Source: Eonycteris spelaea
Lineage: Eukaryota; Chordata; Mammalia; Chiroptera; Pteropodidae
Length of the DNA stretch: 64,000 bases
Assembly: GCA_003508835.1 (NCBI GenBank)
Contig: PUFA01000086.1
Coordinates: 186,001 to 250,000 of the forward strand
Direction of reading: 5' to 3'
In this document: positions 12,793 through 27,300 of the stretch, in pieces
Position numbering within the stretch: the first letter of the stretch is position 1
Layout: every line of letters begins with the position of its first letter
The notes under the pieces: generated by a model
The model's input: the letters and a program-made list of their open reading frames with translations, nothing else
Told to the model about the DNA's origin: nothing
Database searches by the model: none
Translations under genes and position numbers: made by a program

Positions 12793-13016
12793 AGCTAAAC
12801 AAATTTGGTTGCTGTGAAAGGTCGGCTAAGTCTGTCAAGACTGGCAGTCAGGCTGAACTCAAGACCACACATACCAGTCAGACATATTGAGCAATGCATA
12901 ATTTAATCATTTCCATATGTATTCTTTTTGGAGCTTAAAGGTAAACCAGTGATGCTTTGAGGCTTAAAAGCATACTAGGCTACTAGTACTCCTTTTCTGT
13001 TCATTATATCCTAGAA

Positions 13017-13210
13017 CAGTGGTCCTCAAACCCCAGGCCCCATTAGGAACCGAGACACAAAGCAGGAGGTGAGCTGCAGGCGAATGAGCACAAAGCTTCA
13101 TCTGTATTCGCATCCACTCCCCAGCACTAGCATTACCACCTCAGATCATTAGGCATTAGATTCTCATTAGGAGCACCAGTCCCTGGTGCTGAAAAGATTG
13201 GGGACCGCTG
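13017..13210. mobile_element. MER1-like hAT-Charlie element with perfect 8-bp target duplication
   Basis: Inverted ends CAGTGGTCCTCAAACCCC and GGGGACCGCTG match the MER1 family, as do AGCAGGAGGTGAGCTGCAGG and ATTAGATTCTCATTAGGAGC inside. The 8 bases TCCTAGAA at 13009-13016 are repeated exactly at 13211-13218, the duplication length of hAT transposases. It is non-autonomous, with no transposase. Confidence 0.85.
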
Positions 13211-14877
13211 TCCTAGAATAATCTAAGATGGTAGGCAAATTTACTTTTCAGGTGTATAATTCAGGAGAGTGTATGAATACTGCTAATAATACCATCATTA
13301 TTAATTTTTGTATGAGCCATTAAAAGGGTTTTTCATGAAGATGAATCTCTTATATAGGCATTACACTTTCTGATAAAAAGCTGAAGAATAAAACATTAAC
13401 AACAAAACTTTTCAAAGTATTTCTTTATATTGCTTGAGAATTTGTAAGGCTTGTTTCTTTTCTGTGGCAACTTCATGATCACTGTGTAGAGGTTCATTGA
13501 ATCTCATTACTCAAACTCTGAGACTGGAAACTGGAACCTTAATTGTTTTAATGCTGTTACATTCTCTCATGCTCAACTTTTATCCTCATTACCTCAAAGC
13601 TGGCTTACATCAATTCCCATATCACAGGATTTAACCCATCAATTTAAAGATCCAGTCTAAATACATCTTCAAGTAATCTTATATTGTATACAATACCAAA
13701 ACTAAATTACTCTGCTGTGCAGGATATTACTTCTTTAATTATTTGAGAGAGTGCAGAAAATACAGTCTGAATAATTTCTGTCAAACAGCATATGGTCTAT
13801 AAGAGGAGAAAGAAAAGAAACATATCTGTAATAGAAATACTATTTGAAAAGGATAAAGAAAAAAAGGAGAGAGAGAGAAAAGCCTATAATGACTAGGGGG
13901 CTGGAAGAATAAGCCAATGCATATCTGACAGTAAAAAGAAAAAATTTATCATTTAGTTCCTCTCCTCTCCAATGGCAGCCAAATTGGTATCTTAGTGCCT
14001 CATGAAATTACCATGCCTTTGGTTACATCATTCCATCCAATAACATCATATCCCCTTTATTTGCCTGAGTACTAAACATATATATAGGTTCATGAAGTTA
14101 TAATCAACAATGAAGTCTTCCCAACTGTTCTAGCCTTAAGAGAAATTCTTCTCTGCTCACTTTTTAATAAGCTCTCATAATATTTTAGTATGTTCCATCT
14201 GATTTAATAATTCAATAATGGTTAAGATAGTTTCTGATTATTTCACTGTGAATAACATCTCATAAAATATATTAAACTCTTTAAAAGTTATGACTATCTT
14301 ATCCTCTGTATTTTTCCTAGCATATAGTTTAGTACCAAGTGCATAAAAATCTGTATACATTAAATTATAATTTTTCCAAGAAAAAAATATATAACATGTA
14401 TTTATAACACACACACACATACACATTAGGATGTGACCAGCAGTGTTTTTGTATGTTTTCTTTGCCAAACTGAATAAACAAGTTTACTAGGCTTTCAAGA
14501 AATCCCTACTACTCTATTTAGAAAATTGATTATTTTCTTAAGATAACCTGTCTTTGAAACATCTCAGTATCAAAGAATTTTTCTTTTATATGGTTGACTA
14601 TGCTTTGACATTGTAACAGTTTACTACAAGAGAGAGTTGAGAAGGAAAGAGACCTTTTTTAAAAAAAAAAAAACAGCTGAAAAATATTCTAAAATGCTTT
14701 GGTGATATACAATAAAGAAAAAGTATAAAATATAGTGTATATTTGTCTCTTCTAGAATATTATCGAATTTTAAGTCAATTATCTAGTAAACCTGCAGTAT
14801 TTAGAAATAGAATAAAAAAATGCACAACTTACATGATTTTAAATACAATCACAATTAAAGGAAAGCATTATAAAAAT

Positions 14878-15000
14878 CACCATTTTAAAGATTAGAAGAA
14901 CTGAAATACAGAAGGCTAAGTCACTCGTGTACAAAGTGGCTAAAGGGGGCACAGCTAGCTAGTCTGGTTTCAGATTCTATTGTCTTTAAGTTGGATTCAA
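14878..15000 (-). mobile_element. MIR SINE, reverse orientation
   Basis: CACCATTTTAAAGATTAGAA, then CACAGCTAGCTAGTCTGG and TTTCAGATTCTATTG match the complement of the MIR core in order. Confidence 0.5.
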
Positions 15001-15289
15001 CATCAACTCTGACATTTAGAAACTGTGAATGTGGACCAAATATTTATGAAATATTTTCAAAGTAATTTTTAGCTTTAATATATAATGACCTATGACACAG
15101 TGTAACTAAGAGAAGTTTATCAGGAATGTTTTGGTGTATTTTTCCATATTAAGAGCAATGAAAGGATAGCCCAGTTGAAACTATGAAGTTAGAGATCCTT
15201 TTGTGGAAGCATCATCAGAGGCTACTTTTTGTGTATGACACAGAGAAATCTTAAGGTATGAGACTTTTTCTAAACAGATTGAGAGTGCA

Positions 15290-16500
15290 TTAATTGAAGT
15301 AATAAGTTCAATGAGTATTTAGTAACTCCCTACTGTGTAGAAGTCATTGTACGGGCCACTGGTGCTTAGAGATCATTAAGAGTTCCTGTCTTTAAAAAAA
15401 AAAAAAATTCTAGTTCAGTAAGGTGGACAGAGAAGTAAAAACCTTAATGCAAGACATGGTAAAATGTGTGGGAAATAGAGTTGCTAGCTGGGTATGTGGG
15501 AGTGGGGGAAAAGCCATTAATTTTGACTTGCTAGGAAAATAATGGATTTATTAAGAAAGTAACATTTGAACTGCAAGTTAAAGAATATAAAATGGCATAC
15601 TTTGTATCAAACTTTAAAACCTGAGAGAGATGTCCATAAACCATAAAATGGTAAGGATATTCTATGCTAAAACAAAACAAACCAAAACAACAACAACAAA
15701 AAACCCCTCTATATGATCTCAAAGTTAATTATATGGAGGTATGCAGCAGGAGATGAGACACAAATATTTGAAGTATTACATAGATGTTTTGACTGCGTAT
15801 GTGGAGATTGGACACTTTCTTGGTTAGGTTTTCCAGAAGGATGGTACCTATTCTGACTCATGTTTTAGAACAATTGAGTATAGCAGTGCAGTGGGAATAT
15901 GCAGAAATACAGTTGTCAATCAGAGTCTACTGCGGTAACCTAATTCATAACAGTGCATAGGCGTGGAAGACAAAAGGATACAGATTGATACATTTTGAAA
16001 TAGCAATGTCAGAAACTGGACAATCATCTAGATGTATGCAGGTGATGGTAGAAAATAAGAAACATAAACCTGAGGTTACTATCCTGAAGCTGTGCAACTG
16101 TATGTAGATTAATTAAGCCCTTTACAATACAGGCCTACAAAGAAAATCCCATATGCATGTTTGAGTCCCTGTATGTGTCTGTATCTGTGTTTTCTGTATT
16201 AGACAAAAGATAAGAAATAGATTAGTTATCATGGAATATGTGCAGTTTAAAGCATCTGTCAAAATCCAAATTACCATGTTCAGCATATACCTGTAAAGTC
16301 AGCTTGATGCTTATCATCACAGGGCTTTTAACTTTGAGAGATCTGAGTATACATAGAAGTGATGATTAAAAATTTGGGAACAGAGTAAATAAAGGAGACC
16401 TATATATTGATTTTTGGATAATGTTAATATTTAAAAAGTAAGAATTGAACAAAGAGCCAGCAGTGCAGTCCCTCAGTCACCAGAGAGGTAGAATGATAAC
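15290..16500 (-). mobile_element. L2-like fragment, reverse orientation
   Basis: Starts like the complement of the L2 3' end (TCAATGAGTATTTAGTAACT) and continues with AAGTAACATTTGAACTGCAA and GTCTACTGCGGTAACC-like words in the order expected. A run of A at 15394-15407 interrupts it. The boundary beyond 16000 is uncertain. Confidence 0.4.
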
Positions 16501-17204
16501 CAGGGAAATTTTTCATAAAAGGGTAAAGTTGAGTTTTACATAGATGGGGACATAAAATGCTTTTATACTTGACAATAGAGAGGACTTAAATAGATTTACA
16601 ATTTTATATGATTTTAGTGGTATGATGTAATAGATTATATAACTACATATAATATTAATAAAATAATTAATAATCAATAATTAATAATACATTAATAAAT
16701 TCTCTAAATTTATTGATTGGTCCAAGAGCCTGAATCCATTAGAGTGGGATATCAGAGTGGAATAGCAGCACGAATTGTGATACAGGAGGCATGTTTATAT
16801 CAGGGCATTGGAAGATTTTTAAATGTTTATAGGACAAAGGGAAAGAATCCATAGAGAAGAAGAGATTATTGTAGTAAAAAAATAGAAAGAAGTAGAATAA
16901 TTAGTGAAGCACAGGTGAAATGAGGGGAAAAGGTGGACCTTAAAGCAGTGAAGAGGAAACAGAAGCATAACAGAAGAAAATAAGAAGAATTAAAGAATAA
17001 GAAAATGGAAAGAGGTGGGGTGAGAAGCAAAGGACTCACTCTATCTAGGACTCTATCAATAAATTAAGAATTCCAATTTTCAGAGTACAGAAATATTGTT
17101 AAGGTTTCAAGCCAGTTCTCAAAATTGGCTTCATATTAGAGATGCTTTGTTTTATTAAAGAGTATTTCTCCAAGTGACTCTATTATGGGTGACCAGATTA
17201 CTTA

Positions 17205-17292
17205 ATAAAAATATCTCAGGGTGGAGTCCTGGCACTATATTTTTAAAAGCTCCTCAGGTAGAACTCTAATACTAATTTGGATTAAGAACCAT
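17205..17292 (+). mobile_element. MER5A-like hAT fragment
   Basis: AGCTCCTCAGGTAGAACTCT and TTAAGAACCATTG match the 3' half of MER5A. Confidence 0.45.
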
Positions 17293-18780
17293 TGATTTAA
17301 GGAAACTGGAAAAGTTTTGGAATAGCATTTATGGAGGATGGACTGGATACTTAACTATGGTTATTAAAATCTACATCTTCAAAACATTGAAATTATATAT
17401 CAAATACTGTATCTTTAGTATAGATTAGTCATTTTTTCAAGAAAACTAGTTGTGTGTGAAATAAGACCTTAAGACAATAGAGCATGATATCCATTAATGT
17501 CAATCTGTAAGAGTTCATTGATAGCCTACAAAATGGTATCTCATATCACAAAATATGCTGAATAAAGTGAAAAAAATTATTCTCACAACATGTAATTTCC
17601 CCCTAAATACAAGGTGTGCTAATGATCTGATTACATTTCATTTCTGGTTATGTAAGATGCTGATGCTGTTTTATGGTAATGCTCCCAAGTGTGGCTCATG
17701 AACCATATACATCAAAATCTCTCTGGGATTTTTTACAGTAATAAATAAGAGATAGAGATAAATACAGAAGACCAATTTATAATTGAGAACTTTAATACGA
17801 ACCTCATTACTCACATCTTTACGACCAACCTATCTACTTCTTGTGGCAAGGAAGACTACCTCATAATAGATAGTGGATTCAAATAATTAAGTTTATACTT
17901 ATCAGGCCAAGACAGTATCATGATTATAGTGAAAATGATTGAAAATTATCTGATTATAAAACTTAAAATCTGTTATTTAAGACTCATTGCAGGAGAATTC
18001 TCATTGTCACATTTGTTTCTAATACTTTCTATTACCAACCAATTAATAAAATAATTGATCTTCTGTTAGGTTAATGGGGAAAGACAGGGTTGATGAGGAG
18101 TTAGGTGGGGGTCGAGCATAAGAACCTAGTTTGTGACTCTTGAAAGGTATTTGCAGATCATACTTCTGCATCATCTTAGCTGGTTCTAAATTTTGTCTCT
18201 CATTGAGAAATCTATATTCTATTATTTCAAGGGCCTTGGAGAATGTTTTATAGCCACACTACTCTTTTATCACATACCAGAAATAACTTTAAAAAGACTA
18301 ATTATAAAGCTTCATTTCTTGGTGTTTAAATTTTTAAATTAGAGGTATATTGACACAAACAACAATCTATTTTCACAATACGCATAGTTCAGGGAAATAT
18401 ATAAAACAAAAATCTTTAAAGGCAAAGCAAGATCTGTTTTATAAAAAGATATAAAGGGAAAATTAACTTTTGTAGCCTGCAAATGCCAGAAATAAGTTTT
18501 TGATCCCCTAAAGCAAACATTTTTTGAGATACGGTTCTAACACATAATTGCTATCATTTTCTTAGTTATATTCACCAGTTCCCTGCTGGCTGTTTATCCG
18601 TATAAACTTACTTTTATTTTCAATTATGTTATTAAAGAGATGAGAATCAGGTCTAATTAAATTAAGAACATGACAATAATTGTCATTCCTTTATCTGTGG
18701 AAAATATAATTTTGTTCCCTGTGAGACAGTGCCTGAATAAAGATAGATGTAGTTCTCTGAGTCCATCAACTGACTAGAAA

Positions 18781-19473
18781 TACAATAGTCCCCCCTTATA
18801 TGTGAGGGATATGTTACAAGACCCCCAAGGATGCCTGAAACCTCGAATAGTATGGAACCCTAATCAATTTCTTCAACTCTGCCAAAATGTTGCAGCAACT
18901 TCTTCATCAGCAGATGCAGCCTCTTCAGTAATTTTTACATTTTCAGTCCAAACCTATTCTTGAATCTGTGTAACTATCCCTTACTTGTAATGAATGACTA
19001 TGTGTCACTCATTTTAGGGATCTCCTGCTGAGATCATCATACAGGCTCAATACATTCTGGCATAAACACTGCCATTAATCAAAAATGTTTTCATGTCCTC
19101 CACCCATAAATTTTAAGTTTTTTATATCCTAACTAAGCATTTATCACAGACTGTGTCCATAATTTTTGCAGTATAAGGTACACGAGCAAAACTAGCACTA
19201 ATTTCTTTTTCCTTCTTCACGATTTCTCAGATAGAAAATTCATCCTTACTGTAAATCTTAGCAACCTCAGCATATCATTTTTGTTCTTTATTAAGTCAAG
19301 AATTTTGACCTTTTCATTTAAAGGAAGTACTTTACAGCTTCTCTTTAGCATATCTGAATTACCAGTATCACCACTTTTATATTTGGGGCCATTATTAAAT
19401 AAAATAAGAGTTGAGCATAAGCACTGTGATACCACGACAATTGTTCTAATAACCCAGCATCTAACAGGTAGGT

Positions 19474-19516
<43 letters not shown>

Positions 19517-19904
19517 GTGTGTGTGTATATCATCATATATATACATATATATGTGTATATATATCATCATAAATATGAATATATATACACATATACACAT
19601 TTATATTATCATCATGTATATATACACACATATACATACACACATGATATATATATATATATATATACATGTGTGTGTATGTATATGTATCATCATCATA
19701 ATATGCTGGACTAAAAGGTGGTTCACATCCTGGACAGGACAGTTAGGGATGGTGCAAGATTTTATTAGGATATTTGAACTGCATGCAATTTAAAATTTAA
19801 TTTTTTATTTATGGAATTTTCTATTTTCTATTTCCAGACAATGGTTGACTGTAGGTAATTGAAACTGCAGAAAGTTAAACCACAGAAAAATGGGGATTAC
19901 TGTA
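18781..19904 (-). mobile_element. Tigger (pogo-type) DNA transposon with degraded transposase
   Basis: The inverted ends are TACAATAGTCCCCCCTTAT on the left and ATGGGGATTACTGTA on the right. On the minus strand, 19217-19400 translates to a Tigger/CENP-B-like transposase N terminus: GNSDMLKRSCKVLPLNEKVK followed by ILDLIKNK, the start of the helix-turn-helix DNA-binding region. Further N-terminal DNA-binding sequence is present, broken by stops. The catalytic DDE region is absent, so this is an internally deleted, immobile copy. A CA/TG microsatellite of about 230 bp has grown within it. Confidence 0.8.
19475..19700. repeat. Compound (CA)n-(TG)n-(TA)n microsatellite
   Basis: A perfect CA run (19475-19514) passes into TGTG, then TA/CA mixtures with several ATCATCAT spacers. 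Open frames on both strands here are produced by the repeat. Confidence 0.95.
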
Positions 19905-19964
19905 AAGGCTAGTACATGCACACCTTCCCATTCATTTATATCTACTTGTCTGCAACTCTTCATT

Positions 19965-20514
19965 TATCCTGAAATAAATATTTATTAAGCATCTACTATA
20001 TTCAGCCTCTACTAAATGCCAGGCACTAGTGATACAGATATTATAGATATAGAAATAAACTAATTACACATCTACTCTCAAGATAAATGGGTAAAGAAGT
20101 AGATTTTAATAATATATGAAATTTCATAACTGAGATATGAATCAAATGTATTGTGCATAGCATAGGATATGTACACAAAAGATGTACTTTTAGGTAAATT
20201 TCCAGTGCCTAGGCTGTGTCACCCCTTTCTATGTCATTAAGAAAGCATATATTCATGCATAAATAAAATATGAATAGCACTGAATTATTTCTAATTTATA
20301 TTAACAATTATAACATGAACATTTCATCCTTTAAATAAATACTGACTGCATGCCTAACATGTCTGGCATGGCCTGAAAAACGGGCTAGCCAGCCAGCCAT
20401 TGATCTCTTAGGGTTTTCAGTTTTTCTGGAGGAGGAGAAAAAAAATAAGATAACTCAAATGGTCATAGGCCTATAACATGATGATAGAGGGTAAGTTATA
20501 GAGAATGAATGTAT

Positions 20515-20563
<49 letters not shown>

Positions 20564-20715
20564 CACGCACACACGTGCATAAGGGTGTGTTCTGGGAGGT
20601 TATCGACACTAAGCTATTAGGGAAGTTTTCTGTCAGGAGGTGACATTTTGAGCTGGGTCCTGTATGATGAAAGTGAATTAGCCTTGCAAAATCTGAGGTA
20701 AGAAGAGTGGTCTTG
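19965..20715 (-). mobile_element. L2 fragment, reverse orientation
   Basis: AAATATTTATTAAGCATCTA and GCCAGGCACTAGTGATACAG are the complement of the L2 3' end; GAGGTGACATTTTGAGCTGG further on is also an L2 hallmark. A TG microsatellite splits it. Confidence 0.6.
20516..20579. repeat. (TG)n microsatellite with GC/CA end
   Basis: About 20 GT units followed by GCGCGCACACGCACACACG. Confidence 0.95.

Positions 20716-20718
<3 letters not shown>

Positions 20719-20746
<28 letters not shown>
20719..20746. repeat. Poly-A run of 28
   Basis: Uninterrupted A run. No retroposon body is recognisable directly before it. Confidence 0.95.
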
Positions 20747-20747
<1 letters not shown>

Positions 20748-22258
20748 TGCGCAAAGCCATGAGGCATATGTCAAGTGTTTCTTCCCACCCATATCACAAT
20801 GATGAGCACACAGCACTGTATCACAATGTCTTGGATACAAACCACTGTATTACTGGTGGGGTTCTAGTAGAATATTCTAGGAACTAGCTAGTGAAACTAC
20901 TAAGAAATGCTTCTTTAGAAGGGAAAGAATCTAGAGGTTAAGAGAAAGTAATCAAGCCATAAGTAGAAGAGAAAGAGATCGAGGCAGAGGAGATAATTTG
21001 AGGAAAGTGAGAAAAAGCAGGGCACATTAAGGTAACTAGAGATAGTTCAATAGGACTGAAGCATGCATGTGGGAAGAGAGAGCCAAAGACGAAACCGGAG
21101 TGAAAAAATAGAACAAAAACATAAAAGCTTAAATATATTGTGGAGGCATTTTAACTGCTTTTAAATACTTGGAACTCTTTATCGAATACTAAATTATGCA
21201 GAGATATAAATTTATTATTTATTACATATTATACTATTAAATACTATTATATATTATATATACAGCATACTATTATGTATTATTATATACTGTATATATT
21301 ATATATAAATTTAGTAATAATTTGGAGCCATTCACATATTCTAAAAAGTATCTAGAGTATTTGCTTTCCAGGCCTGAGAGCAACTTAAAATTATTAAGTC
21401 TGACTCTCAAATTTAAAGGAAAATCTCAATCAGTGGTTTTTACTGAAACACTATGAGTTTGTCTTTTTTTTATTATTATTATTGATTACCTTAGTATTGC
21501 TCATTGTGCTTTGGATTCAGGAAAGCTGAGTGAAACTTGGTCATCTGCATTCCTAAACAACTCCCTAGATAATTTTGAAATACTGCCTGTTTGGAAAGTA
21601 CTAGAATCAACTATTCTCCAGATTTCTAAAGCTCCTCAAGGGAAAATGTTATTACTTCTTTATAATTAATATTCAGAATACTCAGTATACAAAAAACATA
21701 TTTAAGATAAGCTACAATTTTTTAATAAGTAGTTAATAATGAAAAATAAGACAAATCAAGAATAAAGATTTTATCAGATTTCTGTGTTTGCAAGTTACCA
21801 TTTGCTATCTAATCTTACCTTTCCTGTTATAATGTTTCCATTTTCTCTCTGGGTAACCAATGTCTAATAGCATTTTCTGCCAATTTATTAATGCATTCCA
21901 TTGTATTTATTGCCAAGAGAAATTTAACTCATTTCTACAATAGTTCAATATAATTTGAAGTTTTAAACTGCATGTTTAATATTTGAAACTTCAGTATATT
22001 AAATACATTTATTACAGTAATTACTTAAATATCTTAAGTATAGTAAACTTTTAAAAATCAAGTATATACAGGCTAAATGGATATGTTTAAATCTGTTATC
22101 TAGTAAATTTTACTTTAAAATGCATATTGATATACTTTCATTTGAAAAGTAAACATAAAGTTAAAGCCTTTTAAGCTAAATTATGCCACAATAAGCCTGA
22201 AATTCATTTCCATTATTAAAGACATTTCTTAGCCAATGTTTCTTGGGTCATATCCTCA

Positions 22259-23962
<1,704 letters not shown>

Positions 23963-24297
23963 CTAAAAAAAAAAAAGTCATTTTTTAAAATGCTGAATAA
24001 ATAATGCAGCTGTTAGTTAATTATGTGAAAATTATTTATCCAATTTATTACATAAATATGCACAACTATATTAAGAATTTCTAAAGAAAAAAGAGCTTAA
24101 ATATTTACTCATAATTCAGCTAAACCATCCAAACGACAATAAATCATTTTGTGGAAAACAAAATACTAAAATAAGTACTAGTAATATTAATATGAATAAA
24201 AGAAAAATAGCAATAAGAAGTATGAAATAAAAAGCAACCCAATTGAATATTTACTCATTTACTTAATATAAATATTTTCCAGAACTTCAGTGGGCTC

Positions 24298-24321
24298 AAA
24301 AAAATAAATAAATAAATAAAA
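24298..24321. repeat. (AAAT)n short tract
   Basis: Five AAAT/AAATA units. Confidence 0.8.
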
Positions 24322-27300
24322 GCAAAAACAGGACATTTTTTGCAGTCAAGAATTTTAGCTGTATGATTCTGTAATTACTTCACTTATAGTAATAAAATGC
24401 ACATATGCATATTACTATCTTGTTTCTGTAAATGTTTGATGTAAAATAAAAATAAAATTAGTTATGCATAATTCATTACTTATAAATACCATGCTTGCTC
24501 TTCTTATTTTAATGTTGTAAAGGTTCTCCAAGGGGAAACATTTATTCTAACCAATTTCCCATCTGCCCCAAGAATACTCGTGGGTGGTGCTTGTGGCTGT
24601 AGTGTTTACCCTGAGATAACTCGCAGATTAGAGTCCTAACCTTATCCTCAAATTCTGCTATCAAATATTCCACTTTTATTATTATTTTCATATCACTCTA
24701 GTATTTGATAATCTTTGGAAACAATTACATCATTCTGTTTATAGCATTCTGGTTTTAGTAGTAGTATTTCCATTTATAAAATGTAGTAATTATTGATCGC
24801 CAAAAATGTCAAGTCCTACAAAACGTAGCATTCCTGCACATTACGTTAACATTGTTCTTGAACAGTTGTCAGCCAAAGATTCATTTGATGAATTCAATTT
24901 ATGCATACATTTCTATCACAGGATAAGAGACAAGTTCTGTTTAGAAATAACTTCAAAAATAGTTTTTATATTTTATTTTCACATTGAAAACAAGTCAGAT
25001 TTACTTCAGCCTCAAAGATCGTGTTCACGTAAAATTAAATTAACGCTAGTAGCAAGCTGCACTTTTTTTTTCTAAACAGGAAATGTGTTAATTAAAATAT
25101 TTCAGATGATTTAATTGAAATATATGAATTTACCACCTGTGTCTTCTAAGAGTCTAGAAAAATGATTATATATAAAGAAGAAGTGATTGCAAATGTTCAA
25201 AGCAGAAATAATTGAGTAAGCATTGGAAACCCTTCACAATCTTATTACCATCTCTGAAAGATAAAGTATTAATCTCTGCAATACAGAGAAAGATCAGAGA
25301 CATAAAGTAGGGAGGCTTGAATTGGTGTCCGCATAGTGGAATAGGGAAGCAGGTGGGGCAAATATAGGGGAATATTGTAAGAGAGTGGACTTATCAAGAA
25401 AGCTATGAAAAAATAGCAAAAAGATGATACAGGAGGTAAGTTGTTTTCATTGATTATGGCAACTTTTAAAATAATTTGCACTGTATGATTTAAAATGTGA
25501 TTTAACATCATAGATTACTTTTTAAGTCTGATATTAAGGGTTGAGAGCAGAGTAGAGAGCCTGGAATTTGTTAAAGACATATCAATTTGAAAAAAAAAAT
25601 AAAACTCACATTCTAAAAATTTACATATAAAAGTGAGAAGTTGAAAGCACACTACAGTATTAAAAAGTTGGCATAATTTTGATTTACAAGATACATTATA
25701 CATCTTAAGTTTCAATGTGTTTATGTTAATAACTTTGAAATAAATGGTTTATTTGAACCTGAAACAAGTTGTATATCATAATATCTCATTATGAGATATT
25801 CCTTAGCTCTATCATGGTAGCTTCTATGTCCATGAGTTTGACATAAGGTCAGTGTGTACATTTATACTGAACAATAAAAAAAAATACTACAGATAATAAT
25901 TTCTATTAGTATAATTAAAATTAAATAATCAAGGTTGTTAAGAGATGTAAAAACTCAAGATTTACATCGATATTTTCATACAGGCACTTAGTTGTTTTTG
26001 TTTCAATGATGCTTCTCAAACACCTAGAAAGCTGGGTATTTTGATTAATCGAATGTGTTAGTTAATAAAAAGTTAAATTATTTATTTTAAAAAGTAAATA
26101 AAGTAAGTTATAAAGTATTTAAAGCTAAACATATTTTGAACCACATATTGAGGATTTTTCTTATTTTGTTACGCTTTGGAGTCAATTGTAATAAAATTAT
26201 TTTAAATGGTCAAAAATGTTAATGAAAATAAAGTTTTGATTAATAAAAACTAAATAAGTATGATGTTATTTTTTAGTGTTATCCTTGATTTTTCCTAATC
26301 ACTAGATTTCAAATTCATATATTTTTCTGTTCTTTGTGTGTACCAACAATGGTGCCTATGAACACAGCTTCTGCTACTCATGCCTGTACACTACTAGTAA
26401 GCCAACCAGAGAGAATTTTGCTATGCAATTTGCTTATCAAATATTTACTTTTTTCTCTTTATTCAAACCATTCAGTCATTTTTTACTTCCTTTATAGCTA
26501 ATTTTCTCTCAATTTCCTTTTCTCCACTCAACTGTAGCCTCTGTTAGTAAATGTTTTAGGCATTTTCATTTAAACACTCACCACATGGTTTAAATTTTTT
26601 TTTTTTTTTTATGCCAAAGTACTGGTAATAGTGTAATACTGCACTGAGTGTTGGGTTGTAAACCAGTGTAGGTATATGTGATTGTATTCTTATATGGTTG
26701 TGTCACAAATAACACCATTCATTTTACCAATTTATGAAAGCCACAAGATTTTCTTTGCAAATGCTTTCCATTTAAATGACAAAATACACCAGGACTCAAT
26801 AAACAGTCTCTTTCATACTTGATAACAAGAAACATAAAGACTTTTGATAATTTAATTTTCTCTACTTCTTGAGTCTTTTTGTAATAACTAGCTTGAGACT
26901 AAAATAGCATTTTCCAGAAGTGAAGCTTATTTGTTTTATGTAGTATAATACATAAACCTGGCATTATACATGGCATATTAAGCGCATTCTAATCTGTTCT
27001 GCACAGTTAATCTCTGATTAAAATATAGCTTTTGAAGTTTATGAATATTTAAAATAGTAACCTTTTAATACCTATAAATAGCATACGTAGGTGCTATTGG
27101 TGAATATCTGTGCACTGAAGTACAATAATTTAAGAAGGCAGATTGGAAAATGTTTAGCCAATTATATACCCAAATTTAATATTTTAAATTTGTAAACATA
27201 ATATCAGTTTCAGATGTGGTATATTATGAGTATAAATGAACAGATAATGCTCTGGCTTAATGTTCTGATAGGGATGGAAAATTTTATCTAGTCCCATGTC

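Noticed and set aside
19217..19793. Several 60-127-codon frames around the CA/TG tract
   Set aside because: Their N- or C-terminal parts are microsatellite translation; only the Tigger transposase remnant on the minus strand is meaningful.
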